Source of the DNA: an uncultured Lachnospira sp.
GTDB lineage: Bacteria > Bacillota > Clostridia > Lachnospirales > Lachnospiraceae
Reading direction: 5' to 3'
Assembly (NCBI GenBank): GCA_944381165.1
Contig: CALWKC010000006.1
Coordinates: 31,367 to 95,366 of the forward strand
DNA length: 64,000 bases
A program made the translations under genes and the position numbers. Under the pieces are notes generated by a model. The model was not told the origin of the DNA. It searched no databases and saw only the letters and a list, made by a program, of their open reading frames with translations. Below are positions 54,562 to 62,456 of the stretch, one piece after another (the first letter of the stretch is position 1; each line of letters begins with the position of its first letter).

Positions 54562-55536
54562 ATGGCAAAGGAAATAAAAACTATCGGAGTTTTAACGAGC
54601 GGCGGCGATGCGCCGGGCATGAACGCGGCTATCAGAGCGGTTGTCAGAACTGCGCTGAACAAAGGGCTTAAAGTAAAGGGTATACAGAAGGGCTACAATG
54701 GCCTTATTAATGACGAAGTTATAGATATGGATAAGAGGAGTGTATCCGATATTATCCAGAGAGGCGGCACAATTCTTTATACTGCCAGATGTCTTGAATT
54801 TATGACGCCTGAGGGGCAGAAAAGGGGTGCTGAGGTTTGCAGGAAGCACGGGATTGACGGTATAGTGGTAATAGGCGGCGACGGGTCGTTTCGAGGAGCG
54901 CAGAAGCTCGCTGAGAATGGCGTTAATACTATAGGTCTCCCGGGCACTATAGACTTAGATATTGCATGTACAGATTATACCATCGGTTTTGACACGGCGG
55001 TCAATACTGCGATGCAGGCTATTGATAAGATACGTGATACGTCTACGTCTCACGAGCGCTGCAGCATTATTGAAGTTATGGGAAGAAATGCGGGGTATAT
55101 AGCGCTGTGGTGCGGTATTGCCAACGGGGCAGAGGATATTCTTCTGCCGGAAAGATATGATAATGACGAACAGACATTAATCAACCATATAATTGAGGGA
55201 CGCAAAAACGGAAAGAAGCATCACCTTATTATAAATGCCGAGGGAATCGGTCATTCGACCGGAATGGCTAGAAGAATTGAGGCTGCCACAGGAATTGAGA
55301 CCAGAGCGACAATTTTGGGATATATGCAGCGCGGCGGCTCGCCTACCTGCAAGGACAGGATGTATGCGTCTGTCATGGGCTCGTATGCGGTGGATTTGCT
55401 GGCGGAAGGAAAGAGTAATCGTCTTGTTGCTTACAAGCACGGCAAATTTGTTGATTATGATATTGACGAGGCGCTCGCTATGGAAAAGGATATAGATGAG
55501 TATGAATTTAACATAAGCTCACTGCTTTCAAGGTAG
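54562..55536 (+). CDS. pfkA: ATP-dependent 6-phosphofructokinase
   Basis: The 324 aa glycolytic enzyme phosphorylates fructose 6-phosphate. The nucleotide loop IGVLTSGGDAPGMNAAIRA starts the protein, and IGGDGSFRGAQ has the Gly typical of ATP-using rather than PPi-using forms. The catalytic loop reads LPGTIDLDIACTDYTIGFDT: both Asp residues are kept, but the Asn of the common TIDND is Leu. EVMGRNAGYIALW and GYMQRGGSPTCKDR follow. It has its own promoter and terminator. The start follows GGAGG. Confidence 0.95.
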   Translation: MAKEIKTIGVLTSGGDAPGMNAAIRAVVRTALNKGLKVKGIQKGYNGLINDEVIDMDKRSVSDIIQRGGTILYTARCLEFMTPEGQKRGAEVCRKHGIDGIVVIGGDGSFRGAQKLAENGVNTIGLPGTIDLDIACTDYTIGFDTAVNTAMQAIDKIRDTSTSHERCSIIEVMGRNAGYIALWCGIANGAEDILLPERYDNDEQTLINHIIEGRKNGKKHHLIINAEGIGHSTGMARRIEAATGIETRATILGYMQRGGSPTCKDRMYASVMGSYAVDLLAEGKSNRLVAYKHGKFVDYDIDEALAMEKDIDEYEFNISSLLSR

Positions 55537-55571
55537 TGTGAGGCGTGTCAGGATATGCACGCTTAATTGTG

Positions 55572-55606
55572 ACGGCGCACGAGAGAATGTATCGGGCGCC
55601 GTTTTT
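55572..55606 (+). terminator. Terminator after pfkA, next to the RBS of the following gene
   Basis: ACGGCGC (55572-55578) pairs with GCGCCGT (55596-55602), followed by TTTTT. The T-run is directly followed by the GGAGG of the RNA methyltransferase gene, so some transcripts must read through, or that gene has another promoter. Confidence 0.75.
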
Positions 55607-55618
55607 GGAGGCTGAAAA

Positions 55619-56440
55619 ATGATTACAAGTACAGGAAGCGCGCAGGTAAAGCGTGTTATACAGTTAGAGAAAAAATCGAAGGCCAGAAGAGAGAGCGGGC
55701 TTTTTGTGGTTGAGGGCGTTAAAATGGTTACAGAAGCGCCGGCAGAGCGGCTTGAGCGGTTATATATGTCAGAGCGTTTTGCTTCGGATAATATGGATTT
55801 TATTCAAAGACTGGGGATAAATAAAAATACTGCTGAGATTGTGAGTGACACAGTGTTTGACCATATGTCTGATACGCAGACGCCCCAGGGAGTTATGGCG
55901 CTGGTGCGAATGAGAGAATACAGCCTTGATGATATTCTGGTACAGCCTTCGGACAGTGCAGGGGGACGCAGGCCTCTGATTATAGGTGTGGAGAATCTTC
56001 AGGATCCGGGAAATCTGGGAACGATTGTCAGAATGGCGGAAGGAGCCGGAGTAACCGGAATTGTGATAAGCTCAAACGCAGTTGATATTTATAATCCAAA
56101 GACGATACGCTCTACAATGGGCTCAATTTACAGAGTTCCGTTTGTGTATGTAAATGATTTTACCGGAGCTGTAAAATCCATGAAGGCAGCGGGAGTGAAC
56201 GTTTATGCTGCGCACTTGGACGGAGAGTTTGAGTATACTGAGCCTGACTACACGAAAGCGAGCGCTTTTCTTATAGGAAACGAGGGAAACGGTCTTACGC
56301 AGAAGGCATGTGATGCGGCGTCACAGCTGGTCAAAATCCCTATGGAGGGAAATGTAGAATCATTAAATGCAGCCGTAGCATGCACTGTTTTGACATATGA
56401 GGCGATGCGCCAGCGGCGGTATTCTAATCTTCTAAAATAG
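55619..56440 (+). CDS. TrmH/SpoU-family RNA 2'-O-methyltransferase
   Basis: The 273 aa product has an N-terminal substrate-binding domain (SAQVKRVIQLEKKSKARRES, then LFVVEGVKMV) and a C-terminal knotted SPOUT domain. Motif 1 is VENLQDPGNLGTIVRMAEG, motif 2 AFLIGNEGNGLTQ and motif 3 IPMEGNVESLNAAVA, which bind SAM. It methylates the ribose of an rRNA or tRNA nucleotide; the exact target is not clear. The start follows GGAGG. Confidence 0.93.
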   Translation: MITSTGSAQVKRVIQLEKKSKARRESGLFVVEGVKMVTEAPAERLERLYMSERFASDNMDFIQRLGINKNTAEIVSDTVFDHMSDTQTPQGVMALVRMREYSLDDILVQPSDSAGGRRPLIIGVENLQDPGNLGTIVRMAEGAGVTGIVISSNAVDIYNPKTIRSTMGSIYRVPFVYVNDFTGAVKSMKAAGVNVYAAHLDGEFEYTEPDYTKASAFLIGNEGNGLTQKACDAASQLVKIPMEGNVESLNAAVACTVLTYEAMRQRRYSNLLK

Positions 56441-56496
56441 AGTATTTTGTAAAAAAATGACGAACACTTTTTACAATAAAATAATAAAAATTTTTT

Positions 56497-56532
56497 AAGG
56501 ACTTTCCGTAAAATGCCGGAAAGTCCTTATTT
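56497..56532 (+). terminator. Terminator after the RNA methyltransferase gene
   Basis: AAGGACTTTCCG (56497-56508) pairs perfectly with CGGAAAGTCCTT (56517-56528), with an A/T-rich flank on both sides. Confidence 0.75.
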
Positions 56533-56551
56533 TAAGCGGTTTTTAACAGAT

Positions 56552-56580
56552 TTGACAAAATTGCGTAACTTTGCTACAAT
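56552..56580 (+). promoter_or_regulatory. Promoter of the cell-wall hydrolase gene
   Basis: A perfect TTGACA (56552-56557) and TACAAT (56575-56580) are separated by 17 bp. One GTAAC lies in the spacer at 56565-56569. Confidence 0.85.
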
Positions 56581-56585
56581 ACATC

Positions 56586-56620
56586 CGTAACAAAATGTAA
56601 CATTTTTGTAACATTTTGTT
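56586..56620 (+). promoter_or_regulatory. WalR-type (YycF) operator repeats
   Basis: TGTAAC (56596-56601), five bases, then TGTAAC (56607-56612) exactly fit the WalR consensus TGTWAH-N5-TGTWAH. A further CGTAAC lies at 56586-56591, and a GTAAC at 56565-56569 in the promoter spacer, so four GTAAC units are spaced 22, 10 and 11 bp, on one face of the helix. An overlapping inverted repeat, AACAAAATG with CATTTTGTT, is also present. The sites lie just after the -10 box, a position that more often gives repression. WalR controls cell-wall hydrolases in Firmicutes, and the next gene is one. Confidence 0.7.
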
Positions 56621-56653
56621 TAGGCATAACAAATGCCGGAAAGGGAAAACTTT

Positions 56654-57826
56654 ATGAAACTTAGAAGTAGCAAAGCGGCGCTTTGTATGGGAACAGCAGT
56701 TGTGATGTTCCTTATGCCGGTTGTACCGGAGGTGGCTGTCGCAAAAACTACCTATGAGCAACAGGAAAGTACAGTACAATTCGAGACAGAACTAAGACAG
56801 GCGTCCTACACGGAAAATGTGTCGGACATCGTTGCTACAGGTTATGTTGAGGAAAAAGAAACCGGAATGTATGCGGGCATGGCAATAGCCGTGGCAGAGC
56901 CTTATACAGAGGTGTATGCACAGGCCGATGAGGCGTCGGAGATTGTCGGCAGGATGAATCAGAACAGCATTGCATCAGCAGAAGAGATTGTTGGAGCATG
57001 GACAAAAATCAGCTCCGGAAATCTTACGGGATTTGTTAAGACAAGCGCATTATGTTTCGATGAGGAAGCACAGGTGATTGGAAACCGTAACGGAGCGGTT
57101 ACCGTGGTTGTAACATCAGAAACAGCAGCCATATATTCATCTGAGAAGACATCTGAAGAAATCGGAAGCGCCGACAACGGAACAGAGTTTACGGCAGTCG
57201 GAAAAAAAGGTGATATGATTGCAATCGAGTACGGCGATTCTAAGGCATATGTCTTTGCAGACCAGGTAAATGTTCAATACGCTTTAGAGAGCGGATACAC
57301 AAACGAAGAGATTGCAGCTCAGGAAGCGGCTGCTCAGGCGGCGGCAGAAGCAGCGGCAGAGGCAGCAAGAAAAGCTGAGGAGGAAAAGGCAGCGAGAATC
57401 GCAGCAGCGATGACAGAAGTCGGAATTTCATATAATCCGACTATGGAGGCGACTGAGGAAGAGGTATGGATTCTTGCGTGTCTTGTCGACTGGGAAGCAG
57501 GCTGGGAACCATATGAGGGCAAGCTTGCAGTTGCAAACATAGTTCTGAACAGAGTTCGCAATCCAAGATATGACAATACAATAAAGGGTGTTATATATGC
57601 CAGAAATCAGTTCTCGGGAGTATCTGACGGATACGGAAACGCGAGCTCGACATTTCAGGCAAGGCTTGAGGCCGGTCCTCGAACAGAGGAGTGTTTGAGA
57701 GCAGCTATGGAAGCGCTTTCGGGAGTAAATAATATCGGCTCCTACACTTCTTTCAGAGCGCTCTGGATGGCAAATTATGAAGCCTACTCAAGCTACACTG
57801 TTATAGGAAATCATTGTTTCTTCTAA
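56654..57826 (+). CDS. Secreted SH3-domain cell-wall hydrolase (SleB-like)
   Basis: The start is ATG 56654 after GGAAAGGG, giving 390 aa. A signal peptide (ALCMGTAVVMFLMPVVPEVA) is followed by two bacterial SH3-type repeats (about 75-130 and 145-205; for example AWTKISSGNLTGFVKTSAL). An Ala/Glu-rich helical linker follows (about 225-260). The C-terminal hydrolase domain (about 270-390) resembles SleB/CwlJ: VWILACLVDWEAGWEPYEG carries the likely catalytic Glu, then LAVANIVLNRVRNPRY and RNQFSGVSDG. It probably cleaves peptidoglycan during growth or spore germination. It has its own promoter with WalR-type boxes, and a terminator. Confidence 0.9.
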   Translation: MKLRSSKAALCMGTAVVMFLMPVVPEVAVAKTTYEQQESTVQFETELRQASYTENVSDIVATGYVEEKETGMYAGMAIAVAEPYTEVYAQADEASEIVGRMNQNSIASAEEIVGAWTKISSGNLTGFVKTSALCFDEEAQVIGNRNGAVTVVVTSETAAIYSSEKTSEEIGSADNGTEFTAVGKKGDMIAIEYGDSKAYVFADQVNVQYALESGYTNEEIAAQEAAAQAAAEAAAEAARKAEEEKAARIAAAMTEVGISYNPTMEATEEEVWILACLVDWEAGWEPYEGKLAVANIVLNRVRNPRYDNTIKGVIYARNQFSGVSDGYGNASSTFQARLEAGPRTEECLRAAMEALSGVNNIGSYTSFRALWMANYEAYSSYTVIGNHCFF

Positions 57827-57860
57827 AATGATTTCAAAAATTAAAAAATATAATCTAAAG

Positions 57861-57897
57861 CGGCACGCATCTGATAAATCGGAGGCGTGCCGTTTTT
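57861..57897 (+). terminator. Terminator of the cell-wall hydrolase gene
   Basis: CGGCACGC (57861-57868) pairs with GCGTGCCG (57885-57892), followed by TTTTT. Confidence 0.9.
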
Positions 57898-57910
57898 CGT
57901 ACTGTGTTCC

Positions 57911-58090
57911 GGCAGATTATTTGCGCCGGAGCGGCGGGGTTGTCATCTTGCGCAGGCGCGGTATTTGTGCTACACTATACCATGTCCGCAAGGCGAACAT
58001 GGTGCCTCCGGCGGATTTCAAGCGCTCTAATTTTTGCGGTGAACGCAAAAATTAATGCGCAGTATAATGTGCACTCTGTGCACATTATAC
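57911..58090 (+). repeat. Composite palindrome tract related to the leader repeat
   Basis: The sequence TATTTGCGCCGGAGCG (57918-57933) differs by one base from the core of repeat copy 2 (TATTTGTGCCGGAGCG). Downstream, ACCATGT (57979-57985) pairs with ACATGGT (57997-58003), and its loop CCGCAAGGC (57986-57994) is complementary to GCCTCCGGCGG just after it (58004-58014), apart from a bulge. Two perfect hairpins follow: TAATTTTTGCG/CGCAAAAATTA (58028-58054) and GTATAATGTGCAC/GTGCACATTATAC (58062-58090). Frames open across it, but their length seems a by-product of the repeats. It fills most of the gap before argF; the remaining 58091-58188 shows nothing clear. Confidence 0.65.
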
Positions 58091-58203
58091 CATATTTGCG
58101 GGCATGGAGCCCCGGCACTTTTTTTGTCATACAGGATTTGGAACGCAGGGATTATGCGGTTTTTGGCAAATATAAAATGTACTGATTGAGGAGGCTGGAT
58201 AGC

Positions 58204-59199
58204 ATGGATTTAACAGGACGCGATTTTTTGACATTAAAAGATTATACGCCTGCTGAGATTGAGTTTTTAATTGATTTGGCGGCAGAGTTAAAGGATAAGA
58301 AAAAGAGAGGCATAGTGGAGCAGCCGCTTATAGGAAAGAATGTGGCTCTTATTTTTGAGAAGACCAGCACAAGAACACGCTGCTCGTTTGAGGTGGCGGC
58401 TCATGATTTAGGCATGGGTACCACATATCTTGACCCTAAGGGCTCACAGATAGGAAAGAAAGAGAGCATAGCAGACACCGCGAGAGTTCTTGCCGGTATG
58501 TATGACGGAATTGAATACCGCGGCTTCGGACAGGAAATAGTTGAGGATCTGGCAAAATATTCAAAGGTGCCTGTGTGGAACGGATTGACAAACGAATATC
58601 ATCCTACACAGATGCTTGCGGATATGCTTACGGTGCGTGAGAAGCTCGGAAAGTTAAAGGGCGTAAAGTTTGTATATATGGGCGACGCCCGCTACAATAT
58701 GGGAAATTCACTTATGATAGCTTGTTCAAAGCTTGGGCTGCATTTTACGGCGTGCACTTCAAAGGAATATTTTCCGGCAGCGGAGCTTGTTGCTCAGTGT
58801 GAGCAGTGGGCAAAGGAGAGCGGCGGCTCGGTGACGCTCAGCGAGGATGTAAATACAGCTACAAAAGACGCAGATGTTATCTACACTGATGTGTGGGTTT
58901 CAATGGGAGAGCCGGACGAGGTATGGGAGGAGCGTATCAAGGCGCTCTCACCTTATCAGGTAAACAGCGCCGTTATGAAAAATGCATCCGAAAATGCTAT
59001 TTTCATGCACTGTCTGCCGGCGTTCCATGATTTAAAGACGACTATTGGAGCGCAGATTCATGAGAAGTTCGGACTTGACGAGATGGAAGTTACGGACGAG
59101 GTATTTGAGTCTGAGCAGTCGGTTGTTTTTGATGAGGCAGAAAACAGAATGCATACAATTAAGGCTGTTATGGCAGCCACACTCGGAGCATATAAATAA
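58204..59199 (+). CDS. argF: Ornithine carbamoyltransferase
   Basis: The start is ATG 58204, 8 nt after GAGGAGG, giving 331 aa. The enzyme makes citrulline from ornithine and carbamoyl phosphate. The carbamoyl-phosphate site is [15 protein letters not shown], then [13 protein letters not shown] and [19 protein letters not shown]; the ornithine site includes [13 protein letters not shown] and the HCLP motif in MHCLPAFHD. The trimeric OTCase type is clear. It could serve arginine synthesis or degradation; no other arg genes are here, so which one is open. Confidence 0.95.
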   Translation: MDLTGRDFLTLKDYTPAEIEFLIDLAAELKDKKKRGIVEQPLIGKNVALIFEKTSTRTRCSFEVAAHDLGMGTTYLDPKGSQIGKKESIADTARVLAGMYDGIEYRGFGQEIVEDLAKYSKVPVWNGLTNEYHPTQMLADMLTVREKLGKLKGVKFVYMGDARYNMGNSLMIACSKLGLHFTACTSKEYFPAAELVAQCEQWAKESGGSVTLSEDVNTATKDADVIYTDVWVSMGEPDEVWEERIKALSPYQVNSAVMKNASENAIFMHCLPAFHDLKTTIGAQIHEKFGLDEMEVTDEVFESEQSVVFDEAENRMHTIKAVMAATLGAYK

Positions 59200-59219
59200 G
59201 CCTGAAAGGAAGCGGAGCT

Positions 59220-59504
59220 ATGTATTATACAACCAGCGGTGCATACAGAAAATCTAAAATGTTTATAGATTACGCAAATGTTTTTCTGACTGCGTGCGTG
59301 GGAGTCATGTTTATTTTGATTTTGTTTTTGAGGAGCAAAAGCGGAATTATTTTTCCTCTGATTTTTCTTGCAGGGGGACTGGTAAATGCGCTTACCGGCG
59401 CAAAGCGTTTTATGGAAAAGAATAAGGTTGCAGGAAGCGTTCTGTGTGCAGTTGCATTTGTGCTTTTGATTATGTCGGTGATGTGTTTTGCAATCGTTCT
59501 GTAA
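59220..59504 (+). CDS. Small membrane protein of unknown function
   Basis: The 94 aa product has three predicted membrane helices: VFLTACVGVMFILILFLRS, GIIFPLIFLAGGLVNAL and VAGSVLCAVAFVLLIMSVM, with a basic loop (GAKRFMEKNK) between the second and third. It starts after GGAAGCGGAG, 20 bp after argF, and is followed 22 bp later by birA, so it lies within an apparent operon. I cannot assign a family with confidence. Confidence 0.75.
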   Translation: MYYTTSGAYRKSKMFIDYANVFLTACVGVMFILILFLRSKSGIIFPLIFLAGGLVNALTGAKRFMEKNKVAGSVLCAVAFVLLIMSVMCFAIVL

Positions 59505-59526
59505 ATCGCTTCAAATGAGGAGTAGT

Positions 59527-60549
59527 ATGAAGACGCGTATTTTGAAAATATTGAGAAATGCGGAAGGCTATGTGTCGGGGCAGGCGATTTGTGAGCAGCT
59601 CGGCGTATCCAGGACCGCTGTTTGGAAGGTAATTAATCAGTTAAAAGAAGAGGGCTATGAATTTGATGCGGTATCCAACAAAGGATACCGCATTGTAAAA
59701 TATCCTGATATTTTGACGCAGTCTGAGATAGAAAGCCAGCTCTATGGCGGAGAAATTGTTAAAAAGGTTGTTTATTATGATAAGACCGATTCTACAAATA
59801 ACAGGGCAAAACAGGCTGCTGAGGAGGGGGCTTCATCGGGAACACTGTTTATAACGGAGTGTCAGACAGGAGGACGCGGGCGCAGGGGCAGAAGCTGGGT
59901 ATCTCCACAGGGAAACGGTATATGGATGACTCTGCTTTTAAGACCGGATATAAGACCTGACGCGGCCTCAATGCTCACGATAGTTGCAGCCATGGCTGTT
60001 GCCGGAGCGGTTTCCGGCGTGATTGGCAAAAATGCCGGATATGCGGGAGCAGTCAGTTTGGAGGAACAGAAAAAATGTCTTATAAAATGGCCGAATGACA
60101 TTGTGCTCGGAGAGAAAAAAATATGCGGCATATTGACAGAGATGAGTGCGGAGCCCGAAATGATTAATTATGTCGCAGTAGGCATAGGTATCAATGTAAA
60201 CACGGAGAATTTTGACGAGGCAATACGCGATACTGCTTCATCAATTTTTGTCCAGACAGGAGTTCGCGTAAAGCGAAGCGAAATTGTGGCTCTGTTTGCG
60301 CGCGAGTTTACACGGTATTATGAGAGCTTCATAAGCACGGGTGACCTGAGCCTTGTCATGGACGATTATAATAAAATGCTTATAAATGCAGGCAGAACTG
60401 TGCGAATAGAAAATGGCGGAAATGTTTACACGGCAAAAGCAGTCGGTATTGACAGATGCGGAAGGCTTGAGGTAAAGGATGAAAACGGCGCCGAGTCAAA
60501 AGTTATTGCGGGCGAGGTTTCGGTGAGAGGATTATATGGATATGTTTGA
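59527..60549 (+). CDS. birA: Biotin-protein ligase / biotin operon repressor
   Basis: The start is ATG 59527 after GAGGAG, giving 340 aa. The N-terminal winged helix (SGQAICEQLGVSRTAVWKVI, then NQLKEEGYEF) indicates that it also acts as a repressor. The ligase domain has YDKTDSTNNRAKQAAEEGA, the biotinyl-adenylate loop GGRGRRGRSWVSPQGNG, KWPNDIVLGEKKICGIL and GIGINVNTENF. The short C-terminal SH3-like domain completes it. It attaches biotin to carboxylases. The stop lies inside the next gene, overlapping by 14 bp. Confidence 0.95.
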   Translation: MKTRILKILRNAEGYVSGQAICEQLGVSRTAVWKVINQLKEEGYEFDAVSNKGYRIVKYPDILTQSEIESQLYGGEIVKKVVYYDKTDSTNNRAKQAAEEGASSGTLFITECQTGGRGRRGRSWVSPQGNGIWMTLLLRPDIRPDAASMLTIVAAMAVAGAVSGVIGKNAGYAGAVSLEEQKKCLIKWPNDIVLGEKKICGILTEMSAEPEMINYVAVGIGINVNTENFDEAIRDTASSIFVQTGVRVKRSEIVALFAREFTRYYESFISTGDLSLVMDDYNKMLINAGRTVRIENGGNVYTAKAVGIDRCGRLEVKDENGAESKVIAGEVSVRGLYGYV

Positions 60550-60871
60550 TGAGGAAATAGTTTTGTGCGCGGCGAGCGCGTATGAGAAAAAATTTTATTT
60601 GAATGAGGATTTTTCGAAGCTTCCTGAGGAAATAAAGAATGAGCTGAAAATTATGTGTGTGCTTTTTACCGAGGAGGTGGGAGGTATTATCACGCTTGTG
60701 TTCGACGAGGACGGAAATCTTCTGTTTAAGACGCAGGCAGACGAGGACGATTTGCTTTATGATGACATAGCATGCGGAATGCTGATAAAAAAACTGCGCT
60801 ATGAAAAGAGGGAGCTGCTCGAATCTCTCGAAATGTTTTACAAAGTATTTTTTCTCGGCGAGGACGCATAA
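60536..60871 (+). CDS. Small acidic protein of unknown function (DUF6145-like)
   Basis: The 111 aa product is acidic and has no membrane segment. It contains [20 protein letters not shown], then [20 protein letters not shown] and [21 protein letters not shown] recall this type as DUF6145 in Lachnospiraceae, where it lies between birA and dus as it does here; the name is from memory. It overlaps birA by 14 bp and its TAA overlaps the ATG of dusB by one base (TAATG), so it is translated in step with both. Its function is unknown. Confidence 0.75.
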   Translation: MDMFDEEIVLCAASAYEKKFYLNEDFSKLPEEIKNELKIMCVLFTEEVGGIITLVFDEDGNLLFKTQADEDDLLYDDIACGMLIKKLRYEKRELLESLEMFYKVFFLGEDA

Positions 60872-61848
60872 TGATAACGGAAAACACACTTAATGTAAAA
60901 ATCGGTAATGTAGAAATAAAAAACAGAGTCTTTCTGGCGCCGATGGCGGGGGTTACAGATTTGCCCTTCAGGCAGATTTGCAGGAAAATGGGCTGCGGAC
61001 TTCTTTACACGGAAATGGTCAGCGCGAAAGCGATTTTATATAACAATAAAAATACAGAGTCACTGCTTCGTGTAACTGAGGAGGAAAATCCGATAGCAGT
61101 TCAGCTTTTTGGCTCGGAGCCCGATATTATGGCGGATATTGCAAAGCGAATGGAGGAGAGGGCGTTTGACGTCATTGACGTAAATATGGGCTGTCCCGTT
61201 CCGAAGGTTGTAAATAACGGAGAGGGCTCTGCGCTTATGAAAAATCCAAAGCTGGTAGGACAAATTGTCGAGGCTATGGCAAAGGCGGTCAAAAAGCCTG
61301 TGACGGTAAAAATACGCGCGGGTTTTAACGAGAACAGTATCAACGCTCCCGAGATTGCACATGTTATACAGGAGTCGGGAGGCGCCGCGGTGGCGGTGCA
61401 CGCCAGAACACGCGAGCAGTATTATTCGGGACATGCCGACTGGAGTATTATAAGAAAGGTCAAGGAGAAGGTATCAATTCCGGTAATAGGCAACGGCGAT
61501 ATTCTTACCGGAGAAGACGCGATACGAATGTTCAGCGAGACGGGCTGTGACGCCGTAATGATTGGCAGGGAAGCAAGAGGAAATCCGTGGATATTCTCGC
61601 AGATAAACGAATATCTTAAAAATAAGACAATTATTCCGCCTCCAACGAAGGAAGAACTCCGCGAAATGATTCTTCATCATGCGTCGATGCTTATTGAAGA
61701 AAAGGGCGAATTTACCGGAATAAGGGAAATGAGAAAGCATTTTGCATGGTATACTGCCGGTATTAAACATGCCTCAGTTCTGCGAGATGAGGTCAATCAT
61801 GTGGAGAGCTTTGAGGAGCTTGAAAGATTATGTGAGCGTCTGAATTAA
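60871..61848 (+). CDS. dusB: tRNA-dihydrouridine synthase
   Basis: The 325 aa FMN enzyme reduces uridine in t[22 protein letters not shown] starts the barrel, then [10 protein letters not shown] and [29 protein letters not shown] contains the catalytic Cys region as in Dus proteins, and [31 protein letters not shown] and [12 protein letters not shown] supply the FMN site. The order and the GSEP stretch fit the DusB branch. It is the last gene of the argF-birA group; the next gene, greA, has its own promoter. Confidence 0.93.
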   Translation: MITENTLNVKIGNVEIKNRVFLAPMAGVTDLPFRQICRKMGCGLLYTEMVSAKAILYNNKNTESLLRVTEEENPIAVQLFGSEPDIMADIAKRMEERAFDVIDVNMGCPVPKVVNNGEGSALMKNPKLVGQIVEAMAKAVKKPVTVKIRAGFNENSINAPEIAHVIQESGGAAVAVHARTREQYYSGHADWSIIRKVKEKVSIPVIGNGDILTGEDAIRMFSETGCDAVMIGREARGNPWIFSQINEYLKNKTIIPPPTKEELREMILHHASMLIEEKGEFTGIREMRKHFAWYTAGIKHASVLRDEVNHVESFEELERLCERLN

Positions 61849-61851
61849 TAT

Positions 61852-61880
61852 TTGACATAAGAAAATGCATAGTATATAAT
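61852..61880 (+). promoter_or_regulatory. Strong promoter of greA-lysS
   Basis: A perfect TTGACA (61852-61857) and a perfect TATAAT (61875-61880) are separated by 17 bp. The start of greA is 63 bp downstream. Confidence 0.92.
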
Positions 61881-61943
61881 ATTGTGACTGGTTTTAGTAC
61901 ACAAATAAAAATATGATTATAAATAATGAAAGGTGACAGTAAC

Positions 61944-62420
61944 ATGGCAGAGAAGCAGTTTCTTACAAAAAAAGGTTATGAGGAAAGAGTAGCATTACTT
62001 GAGAATCTCAAGGTTGTCAGAAGAAAGGAAGTTGCTCAGAAGCTTAAAGAAGCGAGAGAGCAGGGGGATTTATCAGAGAATGCAGAGTATGATGCTGCAA
62101 AGGACGAACAGCGCGACATTGAGGCACAGATTGTTGAACTTGAGAATATCCTGAAAAATGCAGAGATTATTCAGGACAATGACAAGAGCAAGGACAAAAT
62201 CAAAATGGAAAGCGTTGTCAAACTGCACGATGTCGAGTATGACGAGGACATAGAGTATACTATTGTAGGCTCGTCAGAGGCGGACAGCCTTAACAATAAG
62301 ATTTCTAACGAATCTCCGCTTGGGGCTGCGCTTATCGGCAAAAAGGTCGGTGATACTGTTAAAATTGAGGCACCTGTAGGCGAAATTGAATATAAAATCA
62401 TTTCTGTAAATAATGACTGA
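61944..62420 (+). CDS. greA: Transcription elongation factor GreA
   Basis: The start is ATG 61944 after AAAGGTG, giving 158 aa, the usual GreA length. The factor enters the RNA polymerase secondary channel and stimulates transcript cleavage in stalled complexes. The N-terminal coiled coil has LKEAREQGDLSENAEYDAAK with the acidic tip residues. The C-terminal FKBP-like domain has ISNESPLGAALIGKKVGDTV. It is followed by lysS 36 bp later and shares its strong promoter. Confidence 0.97.
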   Translation: MAEKQFLTKKGYEERVALLENLKVVRRKEVAQKLKEAREQGDLSENAEYDAAKDEQRDIEAQIVELENILKNAEIIQDNDKSKDKIKMESVVKLHDVEYDEDIEYTIVGSSEADSLNNKISNESPLGAALIGKKVGDTVKIEAPVGEIEYKIISVNND

Positions 62421-62456
62421 TAATTGAGTTGTTTTGTAAAAAGGAGAGAAATCAAG

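Noticed and set aside
57904-58185. A 93-codon open frame across the palindrome tract before argF
   Set aside because: It has no Shine-Dalgarno, uses a GTG just after a terminator, and follows repeat DNA; I treat it as a by-product of the repeat.
62421-62456. T-box leader before lysS
   Set aside because: Only 36 bp separate greA and lysS and no specifier stem or terminator is present.
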